This document shows, piece by piece, positions 42,851 to 51,934 of a DNA stretch of 64,000 nt. The translations under genes and the position numbers were made by a program. The stretch's first letter is position 1; each line of letters opens with the position of its first letter. Source of the DNA: Chalciporus piperatus (taxonomy: Eukaryota > Basidiomycota > Agaricomycetes > Boletales > Boletaceae); contig JBBPTG010000070.1 of NCBI GenBank assembly GCA_038093975.1, positions 1 to 64,000 of the forward strand. The letters run 5' to 3'. Under the pieces are notes generated by a model. It made no database searches. It had not been told where the DNA came from and worked only from the letters and a program-made list of their open reading frames with translations.

Positions 42851-43320
42851 TGTTACGATCACTCATTCTTTCCTTCTTTGTTACCTTGTACTAAGTCCTA
42901 GTCGCTGGTTCAAGTCCTGCCTAGGCCTCTTATTTCTTACCTTGCTTTAGTCAGCGAACATTCCTTAATGTTCTTTCACCTTCCACGCTTCGTCATCGCT
43001 GACTCGTATACTTACCGAGCATGACTCATTCCTATTCGTCATGACTTGTTCTTACGTATTCTGACTTGTTCTATGCCTGCCCTTAACTCGTTCCTTCACT
43101 TATATAAACCCTCGAGTTTCCTCCTGTAACCCTAACTTAGACCTACACAATCTAGCTTGGTCATTCCTCGCTTCCTTGAACCCTCTGAGAGTCACCGTCC
43201 CACTCTTGAACGGACGCTAGGCCTTAACGTGGACATCCCATCGTTAGGCTACCTTTGAAACCCTTGTCTTTGACTAGGCTTTTGTGTCTACGCTTTGACC
43301 TACCCGGTACAAGCGTAACA
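42851..43320 (+). repeat. 3' LTR of the gypsy element (470 bp)
   Basis: Starts TGTTACGATCAC and ends CAAGCGTAACA, giving a TGTTACG/CGTAACA terminal inverted repeat. It follows the polypurine tract directly. A TATA box TATATAAA is at 43101-43108, with TGACTC- and TGACTTG-type words upstream (43000-43075), a weaker version of the motif array in the solo LTR. The base after it starts CTCCT, but the partner flank is lost. Confidence 0.85.
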
Positions 43321-43472
43321 CTCCTCTCCCAGTCTTGGGTGCGAGCCTCCAACTCCGAGCTTGACAGGCGGCTCCCTCGGCCTTCGCCACTTTGAATGAT
43401 AGCCTCAATTGTGATCTTGAGGAACTCGGCGAGAGCTTGAGCAGAGTTGTTGGCTTGCTGAGCAGACATCAT
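43321..43472 (-). pseudogene. 5' fragment of an unknown minus-strand gene cut by the gypsy LTR
   Basis: Reads MMSAQQANNSAQALAEFLK then IEAIIQSGEGRGSRLSSS and ends at the LTR edge after RTQDWERS. It looks like the N-terminus of an LTR-retrotransposon gag-like protein, but I do not recognise it. The LTR insertion explains the abrupt end. Confidence 0.4.
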
Positions 43473-43769
43473 GGTTGTATGGATGATGAGTAGAGAAGAA
43501 GTGACGAGCAGGGTGTTAGAGAGGCGAGATGAAATGAAGTGTTCAAAGGTTGTGGATGAGTGACGGCCGAGAATAAAATCTATAGAAAGTGACGTAATGT
43601 GTTTGTCCAAGTTGGGTGAGCGGAGCTGGAAATGTACTTGCATTCTCATAGGGAGCAGGTGACATGGGAAACTGGAGTCTCGGGTACTGTTGATCCGATT
43701 GATCTGATTAGGCTCAGCCGATGGGTTCTATCTCCCCTGGTCTGTCCTTGACTATTTTGCAACATACAC

Positions 43770-45122
43770 ATGGCACCAAAGCAAGTAAGATTCGCAGGTA
43801 AGTTGTCAGCCGAAAATCATCTTAGGAACTCTGACCCCTGAGTGACTTAGGATTTGACAATGACACAGAGCCGGAATCCAGCGAAGACGAGAGAATGGCA
43901 ACTTCAAGCGAATCATCATCGGCCGGCACAGACACAAGGATGTCTGCAGATTCTCCGAGGGATTCACAACCAATCATAGCCAATATCTCTGACAGTGAAG
44001 GTGGTGATTCTTCTTCAGGTATGTCAGAGGAAATGTTGGGAGGGATTCAGATGACATTCCCTAGACAGAAGATAGCACGGCCGCAGGAATGCCAAGAACA
44101 GAGTTCACATTCCGCATGCCACCTTTGAGGCAACAGGATTCATCGGCTGCTGGTAAGAGCTTCAATGGCCGTTCTTTGGCAAGTTGGCCTGATCGCCCGA
44201 ACAGCCGAGGTCAATGAATCCGTTTCAGAGACCTTCGGTCGTATCAGAGAACATGCGCTGCAAGATTTGCCAGCAGACGGCCCCAGAGATGGCTTCCCCT
44301 TGAGCTGGTTTTTGGAGGTCCCCAGAATGCCTTTGTGGAATCACATCGTATCGGCCGAGAGAACCGTTCGAATCCTTTTGGGTAATGGCTCCGAGGAGGA
44401 TATCAGGACAGTCCGTGCCGACGCAGCAAGGGTGGCCGAATGGTTTCAACAGAGGTCAGCCGAATCAGGGGCAATGTATCAAACCAGGGGCCAGAGGATG
44501 TGGGCCGAAATGGCCCAGAACTCATCGATTATCAACGCGGCTTTCATGACGCATTTTCTTACCTTGTCAGGCCGTGATCCAGCCGAGGACGACGAGCAGG
44601 ATATTACATCGGCTGACATCCCAGCTATCATGTCGTCGAATGATCGGAGGGAAAACGAAAATAGACTTCTGGACGAGCTGGACCTGCGTAAGTACCTCGT
44701 GGCATCCTATGAGGGCAGAAGAATTCATTGGATTGCAGCCCATGACTGGCAAGGTAGAAATCCTGAGGACATGGCGACAGGAAATACACCATTCACGGGG
44801 ACGTTTGATCACTGTGAGTGGTTTTCATGATTATGGCATGGAATACATTGATGATAACGTCGTCGGCCGCAATCCAGTGGAGCAAGCAATCAACTGGGCC
44901 AACAGACAATTGGCCCAAGGGCTGCGCAGAGAACACCAGCCGCCGGAGGGATCAGCCGCCGAAGAACAGGCCAGAAATGATGATGCCACACTGATGGCCC
45001 TATCTTGGATCATGTTTGAACGCTTAGAATTTCTGGCCTACACTCGTAGGCAACACATATTCCATATGATTTCTTTGCTACGTCAGATGGACATGTTGGA
45101 GAGGCTGAGGAATGTAATGTAG
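43770..45122 (+). CDS. Element C protein, 360 residues, six exons, function unknown
   Basis: I do not recognise this family. Exons: 43770-43797, 43851-44018, 44069-44152, 44205-44687, 44739-44813, 44878-45122. All five introns are GT-AG and 50-64 nt, and the joined length is 1,083 nt with no stop. The fourth (44688-44738) is a multiple of three and could be retained. The N-terminus (MAPKQVRFAGFDNDTEPESS) leads to ~90 Ser/Asp/Glu-rich, probably disordered residues. The rest is mostly helical (SETFGRIREHALQDLPADG, DAARVAEWFQQRSAES, EQAINWANRQLAQGLRRE), with a Leu/Met-rich C-terminus (HMISLLRQMDMLERLRNVM). No catalytic motif, zinc site or membrane segment. It may bind the element's repeats or act as an accessory transposition factor. 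It ends ~20 bp before array-like sequence begins. Confidence 0.6.
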
Positions 45123-45184
45123 TGTAGGCCATATAATATTGACACTGATCACATTGGCTTATCCCTACCAATGGACTAACTTTA

Positions 45185-45960
45185 CATCGGCCCATGCCTG
45201 CCTAGTGACACTAGGTATATCGGCCCATTCCTACGCATTGAGGCTGAATGCATCGGCCCATCCCTACACATCGACGCTGATTGCATCGGCCCATCCCTAC
45301 CTAGTGACAATAGGTATATCGGCCCATCCCTACCCATTGAGGCTCAACCCATTGGCCCATTCCTACACATTGACACTGATTGCATTGGCCCATGCCTACC
45401 TAGTGACACTAGGTATATCGGGCCATTCCTACCTAGTGACATTAGGTATATCGGCCCATTCCTACGCATTGAGGCTCAATGCATTGGCCCATCCCTACAC
45501 ATTGACTCTGATTGCATCGGCCCATCCCTACACATTGACTCTGATTGCATCGGCCCATCCCTACCTAGTGACAATCGGTATATCGGCCCATCCCTACGCA
45601 TTGAGGCTCAACCCATTGGCCCATTCCTACGCATTGAGGCTCAACCCATTGGCCCATTCCTACACATCGACGATGATTGCATCGGCCCATCCCTACGCAT
45701 TGAGGCTCAATGCATCGGCCCATCCCTACACATTGACTCTGATTGCATCGGCCCATCCCTACACATTGACTCTGATTGCATCGGCCCATTCCTACACATT
45801 GAGGCTCAATGCATCGGCCCATTCCTATGCATCAACAAACTATACATCGGCCAATCCCTACCTACTGAGGCGGGTGGCATCGGCCCATCCCTACAGATGG
45901 ACATCATTGCATCGGCCCATCCCTACCCATTGACACTCAATCTATCGGGCCATGCCTGCT
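45185..45960 (+). repeat. 33-bp minisatellite array of element C (about 23 units)
   Basis: Same core with the 17-bp words in a different order. It starts directly after the gene, with transitional half-units from about 45140, and ends in the irregular units CATCAACAAACTATACATCG and GAGGCGGGTGGCATCGG, which are also the last units in B. Confidence 0.9.
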
Positions 45961-46297
45961 GTAGGAGACATGATTCAGTGGCCAATGCCCACCCCTAAAC
46001 ATTTCCTGCATCGGCCGCTCCCTACACATGGAGGGTTTACACATCGGCCTATCCCTATTCTCTATGGGCCGAACCCTGATGCAGGCAGGACTGGGTGATT
46101 AGCACCAGTCGGCCAGGTCCTACCTCAGGGAACCTTTGTGTTGGCCATTCCCACTGCCAGGGCACAATGGTACATTGGCTGATCCCTACTCTACGTGTAC
46201 ATTCTATTACTAGCCGATCCCTAACCTAGGTGACCATACACCAGCGGCCAATCGTTAGCCGGCCAGTAGAGCACGGCCTAATTGGTGATCGGCTGGC
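45961..46297. repeat. Conserved 3' tail of the A/B/C family, copy C
   Basis: Same landmarks as copies A and B, with GGTGATCGGCTGGCC as the last shared sequence before the Copia junction. Confidence 0.8.
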
Positions 46298-47798
46298 CTT
46301 GCTGTACGGCCTAACGAGCTGAATGGGCTCCATCTTGGGTGCGGAACTGTAACGGGCGAGGTGTCCAACAGTGTACGCGATATCCGGACGTGTTCCAAGC
46401 ATGAGATACATGAGGGACCCGATGACGGTAAGGTAAGAAACAAGCTTCCCTTCAATCCGGAGTTCTGGAATCATGGTGTCATCCTCAGGATCTGTCGCAG
46501 AGAGATGTATGCCATGGACCATAGGAGTCCAGATGGGAGCAGAGTTGGTCATTCCAGTTCGCTCTAGAACAGTGCGAGCATACTGGGATTGACTCAAGGA
46601 GATGGTACGGAGTTTCCGGTCGCGACGGATTTCGATTCCCAGAATGTACTTGGCTTCTCCAAGGTCGTGCATTTTGAATGCAGCGGAAAGGGCCTCCTTA
46701 CAGGAGTTGATGAAACCCCTGGAGGTGGCTGCAAGAAGAAGGTCGTCGACATACACAACAAGGAAACAGACCTGTCCGTCTTTCCGAAGGACGTAAAGGC
46801 AGGTCTCTGCGTCGAGTCTGGTGAATCCGAGTTCTCCAAGCTTTTTGTCCAGGGTTTTGTTCCAAGTACGTCCGGCTTGTTTAAGGCCATATAGGGAGCG
46901 TCTGAGTCTCCAACAGCATCCGGAAGGAATGGGAATACCGTCCGGAGGTAGGAGGTACAATTCCTCCTCGAGCTCTCCGTTGAGATATGCGGTGGAAACA
47001 TCCATTTGATCCAGTTCCAAGTTATGCTTCGCGGCAAGAGCAATGATGGTCCGGACGGAATCGAGGTTTGCTATGGGAGCGAATACTTCCTGATAGTCAA
47101 CTCCTTCGCGCTGGGTAAACCCTCGAGCAACAATCCGGACCTTGTATCGTTCGATCTTGCCGTTCTGATCGTGTTTGATGCGGAACACGGGCTTGGAAGT
47201 GATCGGATTGACTCCGGATGGAATGGGGACAGTTTCGTAGACATGGTTGGTGTTTAAGCTGAGGAGTTCCTCCTTGACAGCGGATCTCCACTGGTCTGCG
47301 TTAGGGCCTGCATACACTTCCTTGATAGTGTTAGGAAGGTGTTCTTCCTGGGTTGCGTCAGCAGCTCCTGCAAAGATATGCTCCTGGAGCCTTTCCTGAG
47401 AAGCGTAAAATGCTCCTGGAATGTCCAAATGTGAATCCGGAGTTTCCGCGTTTTCAGAAAGTACTTCCGCAGGGGGTTCCAGTTGTTCCTGTTAGACATC
47501 CTGGCGTTCAGCTCGACGTGCAGCTTCCTCATCAAGGGTGCGCTGGTAGTCTCGATTCCGGTTTGCTGTTTGACGGTTCCAATTGCTCCTTCGAACTCCT
47601 GCTACGACTTGTGCAGGAGGTCGTTCCGGAGATGGACTTCGAACTGGAGCAGGAGGGGCAGGGAGAGGAACAGGAATGGGAACGGGAACGGGAACGGGAA
47701 CGGGAACGGGAACGGGAACGGGAACGGGAACGGGAACGGGAACGGGAACGGGAACGGGAACGGGAACGGGAACGGGAACGGGAACGGGAACGGGAACG

Positions 47799-47841
<43 letters not shown>

Positions 47842-50410
47842 CCGGACCTATGTGGAGTTGACCCAGACGGTCGACGAGATCCTCAACGGAATGATCTGGA
47901 GGTATGAGATCGTCTCCCACTGGTCCTGGAAGGGCTGGAGGTACGGGAATGTTGTCCTCCTCGGATTCCTCAGGTTCCGGCTGATGGAGACGCTGAGGAA
48001 CAAGTCCCTCCCACTGACCCTCAGCAGGGAGATTTCTCCAAGGTGCGGAGTCTGCTTCAGAGATGGTTCCAGACTCATTGAAGGTGACATGTCGACTGGA
48101 GATGATGGTACGGCGTTCAATATCGAGGAGCTTGTATGCCTGTTGCCCATAGGTATATCCAAGCATGATACATTTCCGTCCGTGGCTCCGGAACTTTCCT
48201 CCACGCAAATCCTTCGGAATGTGAGCGTAGGCAGATCATCCAAAAGGACGGAAGAGGGTCGGATCGACTTTCCGTTTGAAAAGGGTCTGGTAGGGATTCG
48301 CTCCTTGGAGCGCGGACGTTGGACTCCTGGATGTAACATAGGCTGCAGTGGCCATAGCGTCAGCCCAGAAGGATTTAGGAAGTTTGGACTCCTCAAGCAT
48401 GGTATTGGCGAGCGAGGATAGAGTTTGGTTCATCCGTTCCGCGAGTCCGTTTTGCTCTGGAGTATAAGGAGCAGACATCTCCTGAAGGGTTCCATCTTTC
48501 CGGAGTTGGTTCCGGAAGTCCTGTCCGGTGTACTCGCCACCCCCATCGCTCCTAAGGAACTGGACATGCGCCTCAGACAACTCCTCCTGTTCGACCTCAG
48601 CCTTGAAGAAGGCCTTGACGTCTACCTTCCACTGGTTGTATGTGGCTAGGACATCGCTCTTCTTCTTCAGGAAGTAGATCCAAGGGAAGCGGGAGAAGTC
48701 ATCGACGATTAGAAGCCAGAACCGGAATCCTTCCCTGGACTGTGGAGTTATAGGACCTCCGACATCCGTGTGGACCACTTGGAGTGCGTGTGTAGCTCGG
48801 GGTCTTTCCAGTAGCTCGAACGGAAGCTTCTTCATCTTTCCGAGAACGCAGGACTCACAGAATTCCGGAGTTCCAGAAAGCGTGTCAATCCCTTGGAGTT
48901 GACCATGCCTGATCATATGCTGAATCCGGGGGATGGAGATGTGTCCCATGCGTCGATGGAGGAGGTTGATATCCACAGTGGCATGCGCAGCCTCCGGAGT
49001 GAGCATTGGAGTGGCTTCCGCGTGGTACAAACCCTCCTTGTGTGTTCCAACGATGATGGGAACAGGCCCCTTCCGGATGTGGCAGATGGAGGAGTTCGCA
49101 GGAAAGAGGGTGGATAGTCCAGCATTGGACAGGCGATGGACGGAGATGAGAGAAATCCGGAAGTCTGGAATGAGGAGGACATTGCTTAGGATGACCTCAA
49201 ACGTCTTCCCTTTGACAGTGGAGCGAAGTGGAACGGATCCAATTCCGATCGCGGAAACAGTGGAGTTGTCTCCGAATGATACGGGACGTGGTGGATGGAG
49301 TGGACGATATGTGCGGAACCAGGAACGGTGCGGAACCATGTGGGATGTTGCTCCAGAGTCGATGAGGAGTGAGAAGTCAGCCAGCTTGGGTTCAGACGAC
49401 AGATAGGCGTGAACACGTTGGATTAGAGACTCAGATACACTCTCCTTAGCTACGTTTGCACTTTCCGGAGGTCCGGAATTTTGGTCTGGACGCTCTTCCG
49501 TCGCATTAGCCTTTTCCCTTTCCTTTCCCTTGCCCTTTCCTTTCTGTCCAGGTCCTCCGCCTTCGCGAAGCCTCTCGACCCACTTCTTGTAAGCGAAGCA
49601 GTTGGACGAGTCATGTCCATTGGACTGATGGTGCTCACACCAGGCGGAGGAGTTTCCAGGAACTCTTCCGGACGCTTTTAGGGCGGAATCAGAAGTTCCG
49701 GACGGATTGAGACGGGATTCCTCGGATAGAACACGAAGTTTGATGGTGTCGAACGTGAGTTTGTCTTTCTCAACGGTGTTGATGATGGAGGATGTGAACA
49801 TGGTCCAATCCGGAGTTTTGGGAAGGGAGTTGAGGAGTGTGAAGGCAAGGAGTTGTGGATCGATGGTGTATTGCATCCCGAGGAGTTGGTGTTGGATGGT
49901 CCGGATGGAAGCGACGTGCTCAGAGATGGCAGAGGTGCCGTTCCAGGCAGTGGAGAAGAGACTGCGGAATGAATGGAAAGTGTCGGAAACGCTAGGAGTT
50001 GCATAGAGCTCCAGGAGTTTATCCCAGAGTTCCTGAGCAGTCAAGATGTTCTCCGTTTGCATCAGGATAATGTCATCCAGGTGGGTTTGGATGATTCCGT
50101 GCGCTTTCTCATCTCGTTCCCTCCACTTCCGGATCTCCTCTGCCGTTGGACCAGTGGTAGAAGGGGTGGTGGTCGTAGCAGGAGTAGGAGTGTTTCCGGA
50201 TGCGGAAGTGGACGGAGCAACTGCGGGAGTGGCTGTGCTAGAGGTTCCGGAAACTACGGATAGCGAGGGATCCGGATCCGTTCCTAGTACAACACCTAGA
50301 ACCTTTTCGCTTCTGAGGAGGACGGTGATGCGAAGACGCCAGGTGGTGAAGTTTCTGGGTCCCATCAAGCGAGGGACTGTGGAAGTCCGGGTGGTAGTAT
50401 CCGATGTCAT
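46298..50410 (-). pseudogene. Copia Gag-Pol polyprotein, two in-frame stops, truncated
   Basis: One frame of ~1,370 codons from MTSDTTTRTSTVPRLMG. Gag has a knuckle-like WCEHHQSNGHDSSNC (about residue 270). Protease: LLIDSGATSHM (about 350). The integrase zinc region is HRRMGHIS...CESCVLGKMKK; the core has HTDVGGPITPQS, RSDGGGEYTG and PEQNGLAERMNQTL. A TGA lies at about 48236 (RPFG*SAYAHIPKDL, where the family has Cys), then a Pro-Val repeat linker, then TAA at about 47492 (QDV*QEQLEP). RT: NPITSKPVFRIKHDQNGK, LDQMDVSTAYLNGELEEE, YGLKQAGRTWN, active site VVYVDDLLLAA (about 1,220), then GTRPDIAYTVGHLARYSS. It stops near MEPIQLV. The order PR-IN-RT-RH is diagnostic of Copia. Confidence 0.9.
47676..47840 (-). 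repeat. In-frame hexanucleotide repeat in the Copia linker
   Basis: About 21 copies of CGGGAA (plus strand), then about 6 of GCAGGA. On the coding strand they give a Val-Pro then Ala-Pro dipeptide repeat between integrase and RT. The repeats are almost perfect. Confidence 0.9.
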
Positions 50411-50617
50411 GATTATGACAGGTGACAGATGACAGGTGACAAGACAGTTTGATCGACAGGTGACAGGAGATGGTTCCTATGTCGGAGTGATCTGAGGATG
50501 TCTAGAACGGTCCGGAAACGGGCCGGAAGGGTGCGGGAAAATTGCGCGAGAGTGGATAGAGTCAAGGGACTCGGAGTCGTTGGGCAAGAGGACCGTTTGC
50601 TGCTAGTGGGCACTAGC

Positions 50618-50633
50618 CAGGGCTCATAACCTG
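50618..50633 (-). promoter_or_regulatory. Copia primer-binding site matching the initiator tRNA-Met anticodon arm
   Basis: The plus strand reads CAGGGCTCATAACCTG. This matches, with one difference, the anticodon stem-loop of fungal initiator tRNA-Met, including the CAT anticodon. The element RNA (minus strand) is therefore complementary to the middle of the tRNA, as in Drosophila copia, which primes with a tRNA-iMet half. It abuts the inner end of the LTR. Confidence 0.7.
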
Positions 50634-51143
50634 TGAAAACTAAACGAACTCAGCCGATGCCTAAGAGAGGCGGAAACGACTATATTCACCTAAACGAACT
50701 AGGTACAACTCAAATAAGTAAAGGAACTAAGTAAAGAGAGTAAATACTCACCTCAGCCGATGCCTAAGAGAGGCGGAAACGACTGAGGTGCTCTGGAAGT
50801 GAGACGAGGAGTTTAAGTAAATGGGTGGAGATGCGCTCGGAACGATCCGACGTGATTCCGGTCCGGAATGACCGATTCCGGGTGCAAAAGGATCAAGGAA
50901 TGTCAAGGACTTGACAGGGATAAGAATAGAAAGAGAGAATGGTGAACAGAGATGTCACGAAAGGGAATAGACAAGTGAATGACATGTAGGAGAACATACG
51001 AATGTAAAAGGAATCCGTTCCAATGAATCCGGAGATGTTTCCGTGCGTTCCGGGCATCGGAAACGTCGGATTAAACACAGAATGCATTTGGAAGTATCCG
51101 GGAACGGATAGGGGCTATCCGGAAGCGGAAAGGAGCGGATAGA
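50632..51143 (-). repeat. 5' LTR of the Copia element (about 512 bp)
   Basis: On the minus strand it begins TGTCTATCCGCTCC and ends AGTTTTCACA, giving TG...CA ends next to the primer-binding site. A ~31-bp block, CAGCCGATGCCTAAGAGAGG followed by CGGAAACGACT, occurs twice (about 50653 and 50756). TCCGGA-type words are dense. No partner LTR remains in the window, so the outer end is tentative. Confidence 0.6.
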
Positions 51144-51270
51144 CACGGATTGGACTATATTTTGACAGGCGGGACAAGCCCAGGGGATGGACAGTCAGAA
51201 CAACAAATCATCGAAAAAAAAGGTGCGTTCGTGATTATCGCAACATTCACTGACACTGACCAGGACTCCA

Positions 51271-51739
51271 GCCTGTCAACATCTTTGATGATCTCGCTGC
51301 CTTCGCCCCTCCCAAATCCACCGATCTCCGTTCCGAACTAAACCACTATCTCACCACGGATGTTGAACATGTCACTGATGCCATTGCATGGTGGCATGAA
51401 CGGCGTGTTGCCTACCCTCGCCTCTCGCGCATGGCCTTGGACTACCTAACCATTCCTGGTAAGCTGTGATGATTGAGGGTCGTCAACTTCTGTTATTGAC
51501 ATACTATTACAGCTACATCAATCGACGTCGAGCGGCTATTTAGCCGCGGGCGGCTCATTCTTTCCCATGTCCAGTCTCGTCTTTCCACCCAGTCAACTCG
51601 TGCATTACTGTGCCTAGGCCAGTGGAGCCTGCTTGGACTCATCAAGACCGAGGATGTCGAGAAGGTTTCGAAGCTGCCGGATGTTACACAGGGTGAGGAC
51701 AAGCTGGAGGAGGGTTGGGATGCTATCAATGTAGGGTAG
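51271..51739 (+). pseudogene. hAT transposase, C-terminal dimerisation region
   Basis: Exon about 51271-51458 reads QPVNIFDDLAAFAPPKSTDL to DAIAWWHERRVAYPRLSRMA and LDYLTIPG. An intron 51459-51512 (GTAAGC to TTACAG, 54 nt) joins in frame to ATSIDVERLFSRGRLILSHV, then QSRLSTQSTRALLCLGQWSL, ending at TAG 51737-51739. The blocks WW..R...YP.LS.MA.DYL.IP and S.DVERLFSRG are the hAT C-terminal dimerisation domain typical of basidiomycetes. The DDE catalytic part upstream is lost at the Copia border. A possible earlier intron ends at 51262 (GTGCGT to GACCAG). The visible part has no stop. Confidence 0.85.
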
Positions 51740-51779
51740 CTACTACTACAAGTTTGTACCTGTCATACAATTGAAAGAG

Positions 51780-51934
51780 TCAACCCGCGGGTATACCCCT
51801 GAGGGGTATACGTGCGGGTCTTAATCCGTCAACCCGTCGCCAAACCCATACCCGCTGTGTGGGTATGGGTATATCTGCAGGTGTGGGTGCGGGTACTGCT
51901 CTGGATACCCGGGGGTGTACCCGTGACATTGCCT
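51780..51934 (+). repeat. ACCCG/CGGGTA-rich 3' terminal region of the hAT
   Basis: Words such as AACCCGCGGGTATACCC, GGGGTATACGTGCGGGT and GATACCCGGGGGTGTACCCG alternate in both orientations. Fungal hAT ends often carry such subterminal repeats, probably transposase sites. Confidence 0.7.

Larger units (their letters stand above)
36646..43320 (+). mobile_element. Gypsy chromovirus fragment with 3' LTR, split by foldback copy 2
   Basis: A short pol fragment (36646-36846), the foldback element (36847-40195), the chromointegrase (to 41634), a third ORF (41639-42805), a polypurine tract ACGGGGGTAA (42841-42850) and a 470-bp LTR (42851-43320) follow in order. Protease, RT and most of RNase H and the 5' LTR are missing, cut off at the end of element B. 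Confidence 0.8.
43650..46297 (+). mobile_element. Element C of the A/B/C family, with complete gene
   Basis: Contains an intact gene (43770-45122), a 33-bp array and the family tail. The tail stops at CGGCTGGCC near 46297, about 45 bp short of the A and B ends, where Copia sequence begins. The 5' boundary is not defined; sequence upstream of 43770 has CAGCCGATGGG and a putative promoter but no TIR that I can see. Confidence 0.75.
46298..51143 (-). mobile_element. Copia retrotransposon, 3' truncated, two stops
   Basis: Minus-strand 5' LTR (51143-50632), primer-binding site, gag, protease, integrase and RT follow in one frame. It ends within the RT to RNase H region at the edge of element C, so RNase H and the 3' LTR are missing. 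The word TCCGGA is exceptionally frequent over its whole length. Confidence 0.85.
51144..51934 (+). mobile_element. hAT transposon remnant (3' half)
   Basis: Carries the C-terminal exons of a hAT transposase and an ACCCG-rich 3' end. It meets Copia on the left and cuts the CACTA gene on the right at 51934/51935; the presumed terminus read on the minus strand is TAGGCAATGTC. Confidence 0.7.

Noticed and set aside
43224..43649. A single 141-codon minus-strand gene
   Set aside because: Its C-terminal third is LTR sequence; only the part right of 43320 can be genuine.
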